Assembly (NCBI GenBank): GCA_009733775.1
Contig: WOGZ01000130.1
Location: 23,423-87,422, forward strand
Source: Alectoria sarmentosa
Lineage: Eukaryota; Ascomycota; Lecanoromycetes; Lecanorales; Parmeliaceae
Reading direction: 5' to 3'
Length of the DNA stretch: 64,000 nucleotides
In this document: positions 12,301 through 23,765 of the stretch, in pieces
Layout of the letters: every line of letters starts with the position of its first letter
Numbering within the stretch: the stretch's first letter is position 1
Program-made: the position numbers and the translations under genes
The notes under the pieces: generated by a model
The model's input: the letters and a program-made list of their open reading frames with translations, nothing else
The model's database searches: none
Told to the model about the DNA's origin: nothing

Positions 12301-13074
12301 ACTTGACCAGTGTAATTGAACAAATCACAGTGACCGCCGAAACCACCATAAACAACAGAGCCAATCATCGTCAAGGCTGGTCGCTGCAGGACGGTCCCCC
12401 CAACGAAATATTTCAGCGGATCATTGTCAGCCACAACGCCGTCGACCAAGAGTGGTGTAAAAGTGTCCGCCAAGGTATTGATATCTACGCCGTGAAAGTA
12501 GTAGACTCCGTTGTAAGCGCCAGTGTCTCCCGCAGATCTGTAATTCGGGATATAAGTCTTGGAAAAAAAGTACACAATGTCGCTGGTCGTATCTATGATT
12601 GGGGTCCCAATGATGCCAATGTAATTGGGGATATCAGTGCAAGGAATGTCGGACTGCAAGAATGGCGTATGGACCTGTCGGGAGTTGATGGGATCACCCG
12701 TCTTGGCATCTAGGGTCCGAATCCAATTCTGCGAAGATGCCAAGAATACAAGCTGGTTGCCACCGGCATTTGGTGTATACACCAGAGGCTTTGCGTAGAA
12801 CTACGATAGATAAATTAGCAGCGGGTTTGACGTTTGACATGTTGTCCCGGATGACGAGCTCCGACGACCAGCTCACCTGTTCTTGGAAGTTGAATGGGAC
12901 TTTCCAGAGCAAACCGAACTCGGCGCTATCAACGACGGCAGGATCCATGTTGTGATTTGGCAGATATCCTGATTGCGCTGGATCTGCATCTGAAGGGCTG
13001 TCCGTCGATGCAAAGCCCGAGACTTGTGGAAGCAAGGCCAACGCCGAAACGATGAGCCATGGTGAAAGTATCAT
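6395..13074 (-). CDS. Large secreted protein: beta-propeller-like N-terminus plus seven WSC domains
   Basis: Seven exons (13074-12877, 12800-12051, 11999-10226, 10176-9592, 9433-9035, 8869-7921, 7865-6395) give 6,126 nt, i.e. 2,041 codons plus stop. All introns (49-165 nt) have GT/AG ends, several have CTAAC/CTGAC branches, and every splice restores a continuous domain. The protein has a signal peptide (about 1-20). Residues ~40-500 are repetitive beta-strand-like sequence resembling PQQ/quinoprotein-type propellers. Residues ~500-905 resemble Ig-like/choice-of-anchor folds. Seven WSC domains start near residues 939, 1056, 1184, 1343, 1500, 1817 and 1925, each with GC[FYW]xD, ECYCG and CxGxxxEYCGG-type Cys motifs. 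A Ser/Thr stalk (~1600-1812) precedes the last two. No C-terminal membrane or GPI signal is seen, so it is probably secreted and cell-wall or carbohydrate associated. WSC domains are known carbohydrate-binding/stress-sensor modules; the catalytic role of the N-terminus is unknown. Confidence 0.88.
7200..7264 (-). repeat. 15-bp coding minisatellite in WSC gene stalk
   Basis: Four near-identical copies of a gtggtggaagatggc unit encode Ser-Ser-Thr-Thr-Pro on the minus strand inside the Ser/Thr stalk. Copy number here could vary between strains. Confidence 0.8.
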
Positions 13075-16000
13075 GGCGAACGTGCCCCGCTGTACGTAAT
13101 TTGCCTGTCAAGAACATATAAAACGCCAAGGCAGCAACGAATAGGCCGCTGGGCCAACGCAGAAGTAGATGGGGAGAGGCCTTTTGTACCTTTTTGATCC
13201 CTTGCATAAAGTCTGAGCGTGCCTGGATGTACCTGTCTCAGGGCGGCTCCATGCAGGATTCATCCCAATCTGGGGAGATGATGTCAAGGGTCCATGGGCG
13301 AGGCTCCTGGCCTTAGCATCTTCGGACCAGCCACGATAGAGGTCGATGGTAGATGAATTGCATCTTGACAGCTTTCGGACACGCCACATGGCCGGCGATA
13401 GCCATTGGAAGAGCTGGAGCCCGGCTAAAACACCTGCAGACAGTAGAGTCATGGTGGCTATAGAAATGCTCGCCATGGCCAAATGAGCGGGCCGCTTGAA
13501 AGATTACTCCTTGATCACTTCTTAGTACATGGTCCTACGTAGTATGGCTCGTGGGTGTCCCGGGTTAGTCATGTCACCTCGTGATAGATTTATGTGTTTG
13601 CAGGTTCATAGCGCACAGGATTGGTAGTTTGATGCCATGTCCGCCGTCCGAAGATGTCCAGCAGGGTTGAGAGGCTCGCATAAGCGAACTCGCAAATCAC
13701 GTTCCTTGATAGGCCAACCAGGCAGAGGATTCCGTTAAGATACATGGCTACATCAAAGTCTGATCTGGACCGTTCCTCGGTCCTTCCCTACACGACGCCT
13801 GCATGAGCTGGGTTCAATCTTCCGTCGGACAGTAGCCGGACCGGGTTAGTGAGGGGGGGTCTTGGGGGCTCTTGGGGGCTGCCGTTTGCATGACGGACCA
13901 AGCGCCGGTGAATACGGTGAGAAGATTTTATTTATTTTCCTCATCGTATTGCTCAAGCATTTTTGGCCTATCTATCTGATAGACTTGTCAGTTGTCCGAT
14001 GCTAAGCTCGCTTACCAGCCAGGCATTTGCAAGAAATTGAGAATTCTCTCGTTCCCAACTTCCTGAATAACCGTTAGATAAGACTCAATTTCTTGACCGG
14101 CGGGAGGAAAAGGTGGAGTGCAACGGAATCAAGTCCGCCCAACCAACTGCCCAGACATGGCGTGCCGCTCTATTTTGGGCATTTTGGGGCATCCCAGCAA
14201 CCCTTTGATTTGCCCCGCCACAAAATCACCAATGCTTCGCTTTCCTCCATGATGACAGTCTATCAGGATGAGGATGATCATTGGCTCGGAGATTCAAGGT
14301 TCAGCCACAGATCATCTCCCCCCGCCAAATCCATGTGGAGATGTATGAATTTTGAGTTACCCTCCACGATGAACATGGGGTTGGCGAATCTGTAAAGCAT
14401 CATTTTGGCGCACGACCAGAATGCTGGGCTCGCGTGCTCTCAAAGTAAAAGTCTGTCAGACGGAAATCTAGAAGCCCATCACAATCACGGCCTATGCCGC
14501 CTGTTTTGGCCCAAAGCAGATGCGCCAAGAGCGCCAAGAGCGCCAAGCCAATATTGCGGGAGGCTCTCCTAACTTCCAACATACTCTTGGCCAATGAAAC
14601 AGCTTTGAAGCTGCCCTGCACTTCTGCACTTCTGCACTTCTGCACTTCTCCACTTGACGGGATGTTCAAGTTCAAGCAACCCAACCCCACAAAGATAATA
14701 AAATATGCCTTCGGCTGACGGCTCATCAACTGACCGCTCTTCATGCAAGCAATCATCTTCGGCTGTCTAGCTTCACACAAAGGCCGACTTATGACATAAA
14801 CGGCTAGATGCGGGTCAGCTCGGGGAAGACAAGGACTACGTCCAACCATGGCCTGTTGATACGACTGATGGCGTTGATACGACTTGTTGCGTCCAAAGAT
14901 GATTCACGACTGATGAGAGGTCCTTCGGGCTCCTTCGCCTCTGCGTTGATACGCTCGCTTGCATGTGCGCAAACTGCGAATCCAGGCGGGGGATGACTTC
15001 TCCAGACGTGGCTTGTCAATAAGCGGATCCGAGTACCTAATGAGCAGATGGAGGTGCGGAGCATGCGCCTGTATCGTGTTGCCTGCAGACTGCAGGAACC
15101 CTTGGATGATCCCGTCGGATCTTTCATGCAAGCCATGGTAGCCCCCACGTGTTGTGTCTGGACCAAGCCAGCCTAACCGGGGAGTCAGCCAAGGGCTCGT
15201 GAGTGCTACTCGACATGCTCCTCTGACGTTAGTCTTTCCGCCAAGGAAGGTGGCTACATCCTATCGTTGGCCGCCATTGACACTGAAGGCTCTTTCGATG
15301 CGTCGGGCCAAGGAAGCGTCACCCACAAAGATGGCTACATACTTCCTGGAAAGGAATTGGGCTGATGACGGTGGGAGGACGAGAGAAAAGGGTGGCTGTG
15401 ATCGTGAGGCAGGTGACTCTCTTTACAAATCACAGACTGCAGGAACCCTCCCTGGCTTCTGCAGGAACCGCCAGACAACAACCCGAAAAGATGACTCGAT
15501 GCGAGCCCATCTCAGTCTCTGCAAGTAGTAGAGCCAAGCGAGCCCTCAAGCATCAACCCCGGACTAGATAGATCCTTTCGATCTAAGACGGGGGAGAAAA
15601 TCCATGCCATCATCCAGCAATTGAGGCTGATCTTGGTCTAGGCAAGTGAGTTATTTTCCTTGATGAGTATGGGAACACGCACACACACACGCACACACTG
15701 CTCTCTGATGCGCGGCGCCTATTTCGCCCATGCGGCAAGCCTAGATGAATGGTCCGTTCTGAGGGTGTGGGCTAGCAGAGGTAAGGCCTGAGCCGAGAGG
15801 AATTGTAGGTACGCGCTGTCACCTGCTCACCTGCACTTATGTAGCTTTTTCGGAATGAACGGCTTTCGTGCAAGCCATCATTGCTGCTTGCGGACAGTGA
15901 CGCTGACATGGCTGCCACACTTCCATTTTAGGTAATAGTAGCGGCTCTTCAGAGGACCCAGCCTTTTCTTCGCCTCCGTTTTACACATGAGAGAATTAGT

Positions 16001-16329
16001 GCGTGCAGAAAATGATGCGACCTTTTCGAGAAAAGTCATGATTCATGTTCCTTTGGCGGACCAAATATTGCCATCGAACAGGGGCATTGAAATCAGCTGG
16101 ATGGGGCCACGCAGACGAATCCAGATGCATCTCTGTCTCCAAGAATAGGAGTCCGGCCGTGGGAGACTTGAGCAGGAGGGAGATGCTGTGGGGTGGCAAA
16201 GCTACGTTTCCAGAAGCCATGTCCACGAAGCAAGCAAAATGCCAGTGCTTGCTGAAGAGTCTATTTGCCCTTTTTCCAATCTGTCTTCCTCCTCTACAGG
16301 ACTTGTCTCGTCTCTCTCATCGCCACTTT
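13075..16329. other. Gene-poor region upstream of WSC gene
   Basis: A 124-codon minus frame (13108-13482) starts with a hydrophobic segment but has no recognised domain and could be leader sequence or chance. Simple repeats are present: ttgggggctc doublet near 13860, gagcgccaa x3 near 14525, tgcacttc x4 at about 14618-14650, and CA-rich DNA near 15676-15700. Several short frames occur on both strands and none has coding character I trust. Confidence 0.45.
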
Positions 16330-16700
16330 TCTCCGCTTACGTAGGACGGCTCATTCCCCTGAGCTTCCTCCCATGTCTGACGAAAGCCGCTGGAGTAATA
16401 CGAGACATCGTCGCAATGGCCGCAAAGACAATCGGTGCTAGATTACCCTCCAAGCAACTGTACACCAGTGTACGTGAAAGACGGAGGTACCGCAGCCAAG
16501 GTCGTGCGGAATAGGCTGAGAGCTGCATAAGCTGATGCTGCATAAGATGCGTACGAGTCAGTCAGATAGCCAAATAGGATGTAAGAAAGGTCGTTGGTCG
16601 CGTGGCCGACAAGCAACAGTGCGGCCATGAAGAGGGACAATACATGCGAAGAGCCGGATACCGATGGCCAGGCCGGGGTAGACTGTGAGTAAAGATCTGA
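16330..16700 (-). pseudogene. MFS transporter C-terminal relic
   Basis: Read on the minus strand, 16640-16443 contains LFGYLTDSYASYAASAYAAL followed by SLFRTTLAAV. This is the diagnostic C-terminal segment (between helices 10 and 11) of fungal drug/polyamine-type MFS transporters. The next helix (FAAIATMSRITPAAFVRHGRKLR) continues in a shifted frame around 16450, ending near 16337. Only the last ~100 residues of a ~500-residue transporter are visible, so this is a truncated, frameshifted relic. The 5' part is not found in the adjoining 17 kb. Confidence 0.6.
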
Positions 16701-17885
16701 CCTTGGATTCGGGGCGGACGGAACGTTATCCTTGCGTAGCGGATGAGAAGGCCTCTGCCTGTATGAACAAGGACGAATGTCGTTCAGTCGGTCAAGTAGA
16801 ATGGGATGGAAGGATAGAGATAATATCGTGGACTCAGCGAAGCCAGACCCTGTGAATACGACAGACAGTAAAACCTCCGCCGAGTACCTAGATCAGGCCG
16901 AAGGATATAGTTCAATGACGCGGGTCCATATCCCCGAGCACCAGCATTATGGAAAGGCCTCTTCATCTCCATCTCCACTGTCACCGCAGACATCATCGGA
17001 CCGCCAAGATGCCTCCGATGAGCCCAACGAGTCCAACCAAGGAGCCAAGGGACTAGGCGCCCGTGGCTCCTCCATCAAGAACCTGGAGGAATGTAAAAGA
17101 TTCGCAAAGCGGTCGCGGATATGCTACTTTCATTCAACATATTGACCGAGACCATAAAGCGGAATGATGGAGAGTTCGTGCTCCTCGTGGCGTTGAGTTG
17201 AGGAGAAACTGTTCCACTAACGTAAGTGAAACAAGGCTTTCATTGCTTTGCTGCTTTACATCATGACGCAATTCCTTTGGCTCACGTGTGTACATTCTGA
17301 CATTCTGGATTCCTTTGCCAAAATCAACCTTGTTGCGTCCTCAGACGATTTTCTCTGAAGCAGGCACATAGTCCGGTCTCAGCTCCCAAAACGAGGGCTG
17401 ACTGGCAAACCGAACTGTGAACAAGAGCTTACAATTCTGGCGTCAAATGGATGTCTCCCGATCTAGACCTTACAGGCGAGCTCATCGAAGGAAGCCTCTT
17501 CACTTTCATCTTCGCAGGTGCCGTCGCGCCTCTAATCTTCGCGCCCTGCTGCGCGCTTAATAGTGACACATCGAAGCACAGCTCTGGCAGGTATCGGGAC
17601 GACTAATTAGACCAAAGGTGATTGAGTCTGTTGTCTCCGTCATGCGTAATGATCTCCTTGGTCCGACAAAACGAAGAGGTGCAGAGACTGTTCGAATTCC
17701 CCATAGGTTTACCGACTGCGTGGTATTTGCGATAGTTGCGCCAAATTCGGTTTGAAAAGTACCGCACACTAGAGAAATCCCTCATCAATGGTTCCACAAG
17801 ACACTAACAATTGAGAAACATTTGCCAGGAGGAACGACTGAGGCAACAAAAGCCCAAGCAACACATCAGCAACCCCTCTGATACA
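16701..17885. other. Region with one doubtful ORF
   Basis: A plus-strand frame 16777-17145 (122 codons, Ser/Asp/Pro-rich, no domain) overlaps low-scoring minus frames. I cannot support it as a gene. The remainder holds no repeat or RNA that I recognise. Confidence 0.35.
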
Positions 17886-18368
17886 ATGGAGATCAACAGC
17901 CCAGTATCCTTCAACAACAACTCTCTCGCCCTGGCCCCCACCGCCCTCCAACCCCGCCATCTCCCCTTCGCCCCCTTAATCGCTTGGGCCCGCGCCGTCG
18001 AGCGACTAGGCCTCATCCTCGCCCTCCCCGTCGTCGTCGCCCTCCAGTGCCTCGCCTGCATCGCCCTCGCCCGCCTCTTCAAGCAAATCCTAGACAACGT
18101 CGTCACCATATGGGCCAACAGCCCCCCTTATAACCAGATCGTGCTCGAAGCGGGTAACATGAGGATCGAATTTGGCTGCTCCGGGGAACCGGTTCCGTTG
18201 GAATTCGTTGCCGAATTCGCGGCTAGTCATCTGGATGCGGTGGAGAGAGGGTTCGCGCCGGCTTTTGCGAGGGAGTGGTGGTGGGATAGGGCGGGGAGTG
18301 GGAGGGTTTGTTATGCGGGGATCAGGGTTGTGGAGGGTGGCGGGGTGGCGGTACCGCCGTTGAATTAG
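17886..18368 (+). CDS. Hypothetical small membrane protein
   Basis: This single-exon frame encodes 160 residues from the ATG at 17886; an in-frame ATG at 17811 would add 25 unconvincing residues. Codon third positions are strongly C/G, like the intact genes nearby. One long hydrophobic segment (about residues 37-65, rich in Ala/Leu/Val) looks like a membrane anchor. It is followed by a charged domain with ANSPPYNQIV, REWWWDRAGSGRVCY and a Gly-rich end. No family recognised. The absence of a signal-peptide cleavage site suggests a single-pass protein. Confidence 0.5.
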   Translation: MEINSPVSFNNNSLALAPTALQPRHLPFAPLIAWARAVERLGLILALPVVVALQCLACIALARLFKQILDNVVTIWANSPPYNQIVLEAGNMRIEFGCSGEPVPLEFVAEFAASHLDAVERGFAPAFAREWWWDRAGSGRVCYAGIRVVEGGGVAVPPLN

Positions 18369-19174
18369 ACCTTGCATGATGAGCCCAAAAGTCCGGCAAA
18401 TCCAGTAGAGACTGGTCGTGTATAGCCTGTAGTTTGACCTCTAAGATGGGCCATCTGAGCCAGATACGTACTGCTTAAGTTTGCTTCATTCATGGCATCT
18501 CCGCACCCTTGAGAGCAAGCGTGCGTCCACACTAATCCTCTCCATGAGATTGAGTTTCATGATGCCAAGGCTGCATATTCTGGCGCGTGGCTTGTTATAG
18601 TGACTTTTGTCAAGCCTATGGTCAACACCACACAATTTTATCGAGGCATGAGACGAAGCTTCTAGATGTTTTTTAATCTTTACACTTCTGGAGGCAAGCG
18701 TAGACGTAGCACTCACTGTCTGGCAAGATTTTCATTTTCCCATCGGTCTACTATGCTGGCTCAAGTGTGCGTCATGTTTGAGGGTAATGGTTTCTGTGGT
18801 TTGTTGCTGTGAGGTGGTTTCCCTGCAAACACTGATGAAAAGATGAAGAAGGAAGGATGAAAGATGAAGGATGATTGCCTTGGTTTAGGTTTTGGCACGC
18901 TAGCCGGCTAGGGCGGTGGGAATTTTGGCATTTGTGCACCGGCCGGAGCGCCGAGATCCGTCGCCTTATGCCAAGAAATCAAGTTATTCGTCGCAATTTT
19001 TCACTGTATTGATCAAGACTTCTTCCCTCGCATTGCAGTCATTCATTGTAACTACCCTGCACTGAACTTTCCGTAGACATTATACAGTTTCCACAGCCGC
19101 TGAAACAACATACACTCCTTTTCATTATATATCCTTTTCCAATCGAGATAGATTGAATATATCTATAGCCAATC
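18369..19174. other. Intergenic, promoter side of MDR gene
   Basis: No gene supported. An AT-rich attatatatcc box lies about 50 bp upstream of the 19175 start codon, and a pyrimidine-rich stretch precedes it, as expected of a fungal promoter. Confidence 0.4.
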
Positions 19175-20233
19175 ATGTCATCATCATCATCCATCCCCAC
19201 AACAATGAAAGCATGGCAATTCTCCCAGGTCACCGGCGGCCTCGAAAAGAACCTCAAACTCAACAGTACCGCCTCGTTGCCGCCTAGTGCCAACTCGCTG
19301 GCAGCAGATCAAGTGCTCGTCCAAGTCTTGTCGGCCACTCTCAACCCCATCGACTACAAACTCGCTCAAATACCCGTTCTCGGCAATCTCATCATCAAAA
19401 AACCCGCTTCTCCAGGTCTTGATTATTCCGGCCGCGTCATAGCCAGCGGCGCCAACTCCAAAAAGATCTCTTCCGAAGATCTGAAGCCTGGCCAGTTGGT
19501 GTTTGGAAGGCTAGACGCTCCCACGCAGTTTGGCACTCTCGCCGAGTACACCGTTGTGCCAAGAGCAGGCTGTGTGCCTGTCGCTCAGGGATTGAGTCCT
19601 GATGATGCGGCTTGCATTGGCACCGCAGCTCTGACGGCTTACCAATGCATCGTCCCGAATGTCAAGTCTGGTGATCGGGTCTTCATCAACGGTGGCAGTG
19701 GCGGGGTAGGCAGTTTCGGTATTCAACTCGCCAAAGTCAAGGGCTGCTACGTCGTCACCAGCTGCTCTGGCCTCAACGTCGAGCTGTGCAAGTCTCTTGG
19801 CGCAGATCAAGTCGTTGACTACAAGAGTACGGATGTGGTGGCCGAACTGAAGAAGATGCAGAAGTTCGATTTGGTCGTTGACAACGTCGGCACGCCGAGT
19901 GAAATGTACTGGCGAGCTCACGACTTCACGAACGCAGGGATCAAGTACGTACAAGTTGGCGGAGGATTGAGCCTCGGCGAAATCTACAATTTGTTGACTC
20001 GGATGATGTGGCCTGCTTTCCTTGGCGGTGGGAAGAGACCCTTTCAATTCCTGGGGCTGGCCAACAACTATGACCAATTCAAGGAGATTGGCGAGTGGAT
20101 GGCGCAGGGCAAGGTCAAGGCTTTGGTTGATGAAGTGTACGGCATGGAGGACAAGGGACCCGTCAGAGCCTTTGAGAGATTGAAGACGGGGCGCTCGAAG
20201 GGGAAGATCGTCGTAAGGATTGCAGAGCCGTAA
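19175..20233 (+). CDS. Zinc-free MDR-family NAD(P)H-dependent oxidoreductase (quinone/enoyl-reductase-like)
   Basis: An intact single-exon gene of 352 residues, the usual length for the medium-chain dehydrogenase/reductase superfamily. It has the GroES-like N-terminal half (NPIDYKLAQ, PGLDYSGRV), the nucleotide-binding loop GGSGGVGSFGIQLAK (about residues 172-186) and the SLGADQVVDY segment that follows the Rossmann fold. The catalytic and structural zinc ligands of classical alcohol dehydrogenases are absent, as in quinone oxidoreductases, RTN4IP1-like proteins and trans-acting enoyl reductases. Substrate unknown. Its 3' end faces the arsH gene. It is a clean frame with typical C-rich codon use. 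Confidence 0.9.
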   Translation: MSSSSSIPTTMKAWQFSQVTGGLEKNLKLNSTASLPPSANSLAADQVLVQVLSATLNPIDYKLAQIPVLGNLIIKKPASPGLDYSGRVIASGANSKKISSEDLKPGQLVFGRLDAPTQFGTLAEYTVVPRAGCVPVAQGLSPDDAACIGTAALTAYQCIVPNVKSGDRVFINGGSGGVGSFGIQLAKVKGCYVVTSCSGLNVELCKSLGADQVVDYKSTDVVAELKKMQKFDLVVDNVGTPSEMYWRAHDFTNAGIKYVQVGGGLSLGEIYNLLTRMMWPAFLGGGKRPFQFLGLANNYDQFKEIGEWMAQGKVKALVDEVYGMEDKGPVRAFERLKTGRSKGKIVVRIAEP

Positions 20234-20841
20234 AAGAGATGAGATTGAGTTGGTTCGTCCTCTCAGCGAGGAAGGAGTCTCTCGATTGGCGCATCCCGAG
20301 AGCAGCGTTTGAAGCAAACACAACGTCCGAATCTGGAGAATTCTTACCCGATCGTGATGTTTCTGCCTCACGAGTAGCGGAGTATTGGACGCAACTTGTC
20401 TAGGAGTCGGGAGATCCGCGTGCTGTGTGTAAATACATATACATATATAGGCAATTATTTCGCTCTGTTCTCTCCATATTACTCACCTAAATTTCTTGCT
20501 TACGTCTCGCAACATTCTCCTTATGCCAGCGACATCTCAACCTCGTCCCATACTTCCAGCTAGAAATGTTGCGCGACGTTGAAAGTCCCCGGATCCTTCG
20601 GATCAAATGTGTCAGATGAAATTGATAGGTCGCTCCTCGACGGGACTATCTATGTATTGACGGTACTTCAATCTAGAGGAGGTATTATCATAATCCAAAC
20701 CCCCTTGAGATGTTCCAAATGATGACTCAATTGCAGCCTTGCATTCGAGGCACCTTGCGCCATCATTGCCAGACTCCTATGGTTTCCGATAGGCATCTAT
20801 GGGACTTTTCCGATGGCAGCGGATCTGGTGTGTAGATGGTG

Positions 20842-20876
<35 letters not shown>

Positions 20877-20911
20877 AAGTCGTGTCTATTAAGAACTCTT
20901 CCGTGTCAGAT
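20234..20911. other. Convergent intergenic spacer with microsatellite
   Basis: Lies between two gene 3' ends. Contains a (TATC)n microsatellite at about 20842-20876. No gene seen. Confidence 0.6.
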
Positions 20912-22069
20912 TCAAAGTCCGGCAATATTGACTCCATTGACAACATCCGCCGCCGTCCCAGCCATGCCCTTCCCATCCTTTTGTTCGCCTTGATCAATAC
21001 CAGCCGCTGGTGGCTTGTCTACCTCACCCCTTTTGACTCCATCTACCTTCTCCGCCGCCGCCTTCGCCGCCTTCGCCCCCCTCTCCGCCCTCTCGCTAAA
21101 CCGATCCCCAAAAATCTCAAAGTGCGGCCTCATGAGGATACTATACTTGACAAACTCCTCCATGCAGTCCACCAGCCGATCGCGATTCCCACTCGGCAAC
21201 AGCCGGCTCGTCTCGTCGCCCTCGTCCGTGAATTGCGTATACGCTCTCGGCAGACTGGATTGGTTAAGGATGCAGAACATGCGCATCCAGCGCCCGAGGA
21301 TCCGCAGCGCGTTGACGGCGTTGAAGGATTGCGAGCCGCCGTTGACTTGGATGAGGGAGAGGGTGCGGCCTTGGGTCGGGCGCACGCTGCCGACGGAGAG
21401 GGGGATCCAGTCGATTTGGTTCTTGAACACGCCGGTCTACTGGGCTGTTTAGGAACTATTGATTTTTTTTTTTTTTTTTTTTTTTTTTTGGAAAAAGATG
21501 ACAAATCTGGCCTATCGGAGAACTTACTAGAGTTCCGTGCTGCTCGGGCGTGCACCAGATGTGTCCGTCGCTCCAGAGGCTAAGCGCTCGCAGTTCTTGG
21601 ACCTTCTCGTGCTTCTCGTCCGCGTCGTTCTTGACGAGTAAATGAGTGGGATCGAAGACGCGGACGTCGCACCCGAGGCGATGCAGGATGCGGGAGGCTT
21701 CGTAGGCCATGAGCTTTGAGTATGATCTGTGATTGCGAGTATGAGCATGCTTCATATCGTGATTATGATAGTAGTACAGTGCTGGAGTAGTAGTAGCCGA
21801 TCTTTACTCAGGGAATGAATGAATGATAGAGTCATATATACACACCTCTTGCGCAAACTGCCATAAAGCACCAAGACCCGCAAAGGCTGATTCGTCGCCT
21901 GTAAGTCTTTCTGCGCCATCTCTGTTACGGTGTCCAATTCCAGTGCCGCTATCCAGTCCGAAGACCGGGTTTCTTCGTCCAAGAGAAATGGTCGGTACCG
22001 AGTATCGTCGTCTGCTCCATTTTCCATCTCCGAGGTCGCTATAGTAGATAATGGTCTTGGCATTGCCAT
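20912..22069 (-). CDS. arsH: ArsH, NADPH-dependent FMN reductase (arsenical resistance)
   Basis: Three exons (22069-21846, 21726-21528, 21436-20912) give 948 nt (315 residues). The introns (119 and 91 nt) have clean GT/AG ends. The protein is flavodoxin-like, with phosphate-binding loop VLYGSLRKRSYS. It has characteristic ArsH blocks: HIWCTPEQHGTLTGVFKNQ, DWIPLSVGSVRPTQGRTL, VNGGSQSFNAVN and LGRWMRMF. The C-terminal tail is Lys/Ala-rich, as in fungal homologues. ArsH proteins oxidise trivalent organoarsenicals and reduce quinones/FMN with NADPH. An in-frame upstream ATG at 22222 would add a 51-residue Arg/His/Ser-rich, acid-free leader that could target mitochondria; I chose 22069 as the conservative start. 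The second intron contains a long T-run on the plus strand (about 21462-21489). No arsenic-pump gene is adjacent. Confidence 0.92.
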
Positions 22070-22222
22070 CTTGGCTTTAAGGTGGAAATGACGAGGGGAG
22101 GGTGAGGCGGTTGGTCGAGAGATGGAAAGGAAACGGAGATGGGAGGGTAGATTTGGGCAAAGGGAGCGGTGCAGATGATGCCTTGAGTTGGAGATTGCGT
22201 TTATGAGGGATGTGTGCATCAC

Positions 22223-22657
22223 TATTGGAACTTGCTAAGCTCGAGAATGGGCTACATCCGGCCGCGGCTATGTGTCTTTGAAAAACAGAAACAATTGGAA
22301 AACTTATGGAGGCATGTTGAATGTGGATGTCATCGCAGCCCGCTTATTGGACGCGGGACATCAGCCAATCGGAAAGAGCCAGTATGTCACTGCCAAGACG
22401 TCCAAGTAGCTTCACATCTCCACGCGCGCGGCGGAGATGCTCGTATTTCCGCAGGATTACAACGACTCTTCTATAACAGATGGGCAACTGTACTTACGTT
22501 CTTGCAATTCGGAATCGCCGTCCACGCGCTCGAAATCAACCAGTGCCAGCATCTCCGCTTCAGCCCTCCATCGAGATTCTCCCTTGCGGACATGGCCCAA
22601 CAAGTTCCTCCTCTTTCCTCCCTGGCACGCCGCATTTCCGATTTACGCGACAAACCC
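22223..22657. other. arsH upstream region
   Basis: Presumed promoter side of arsH. A plus-strand open frame from 22214 to 22798 has no recognised domain and overlaps a minus-strand candidate; left unresolved. Confidence 0.35.
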
Positions 22658-23032
22658 TCAGAACTGATCACGCGCGCTGTATTCTTGAGAAAGTTTCGTC
22701 GTGGATATGAACTCGGCGCGGACTTCCAATTCGTCCAGTTGCGCCGGACTGATTTCGAGGTCAATTTTACTGCAGCGAGGGAGGGAGCACTTTGCTAGGC
22801 TGATCTGGTAGGTTTGATTTGGTATATGACGGACATTGATATATCTTCTTCCCGGGATCGTGCCACGAATGCCGCGGGCTGGTTCGACGATCTCAGTCTC
22901 GACGAAGGCGTCACGGAAATGTAGAGCCTGATTATTCTGGAATGTATTAAGAGGTGAGGAAGATGGGGCCGGAGCTACATCCTTGCTGCAGAGATAATAA
23001 GAGAACCTCGAAGAGCTTGTATTTTGGGCCAA
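22658..23032 (-). CDS. Possible hypothetical protein fragment
   Basis: The minus frame reads smoothly with Glu/Val/Ile-rich, protein-like composition, e.g. ETEIVEPARGIRGTIPGRRY and IDLEISPAQLDELEVRAEF. An upstream minus ATG near 23149 begins MASNNVPS and may belong to a first exon, but the only obvious intron joining them is too short (34 nt) to trust. The opposite strand is also open over 22214-22798, so direction is uncertain. No family recognised. Confidence 0.25.
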   Translation of the reverse strand: MAQNTSSSRFSYYLCSKDVAPAPSSSPLNTFQNNQALHFRDAFVETEIVEPARGIRGTIPGRRYINVRHIPNQTYQISLAKCSLPRCSKIDLEISPAQLDELEVRAEFISTTKLSQEYSARDQF

Positions 23033-23765
23033 TGCTGCAGAGGGCGCCTTTTGCTGAATTTCGGATTTCTATTCTCATCTTCATTCCCCACTGGAATGAC
23101 GCTTGACGCTGTTTCAGAGCTTACCAGATGGAACGTTATTCGAAGCCATGATATCATCCAGGAAATCTGTTGTACGAATGTCGACGGATAGCGTATTCAA
23201 AAACTCTCGCCGCTGCAGGTTTTTACCCGTTGCTGACTGCAATATTTTAGAGCTTTACTGGCTTTCTGACTCTCTTCAGGTCGGCCTCTTGGACGGTGAT
23301 ACCGACTGTTGCTGCCTTCAGAACTTAATTATCTTGTTGGCCGTTACCATTCAAGCCTGATATCCTTGTCTCCCGTTTGTACGCCTTTGGCAAAAGGACA
23401 CTCTGCGGATTAGGTATCAAAAGCTCGGGCCACTATTGAGGTCGCCATTCCGCTTTCTATCATAACACTTTTAACGTGATTCACCAGAATCTCAACACGT
23501 TTTATAACACATTATCGATTTATTGACCGCCTCGTAATGTTCTTCATGACTTCGCCGCTGTCGTGGCGACTCTCAGACTCAATTGGTGCCATCCACCTCG
23601 GATCCGAAAAACGAGTAGTCTTAATACAACCACGCGGGAAGTTCACATGGCGGGGAATGTATATAAAATTACTTCTGCGGATGTGCTTTCTTCTCCACTT
23701 TCTTTTCTTCGTCAACGGAACAGAATCAGCTTTCGAGTAAAGCTTCCAGATAAATATCGATCATC

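Noticed and set aside
13108..13482. 124-codon minus ORF upstream of the WSC gene
   Set aside because: One hydrophobic stretch but no recognised family; may overlap the WSC promoter or 5' leader.
20813..21583. 256-codon plus-strand ORF
   Set aside because: Antisense to arsH exon 3 and running through the intron T-run (poly-Phe); no domain.
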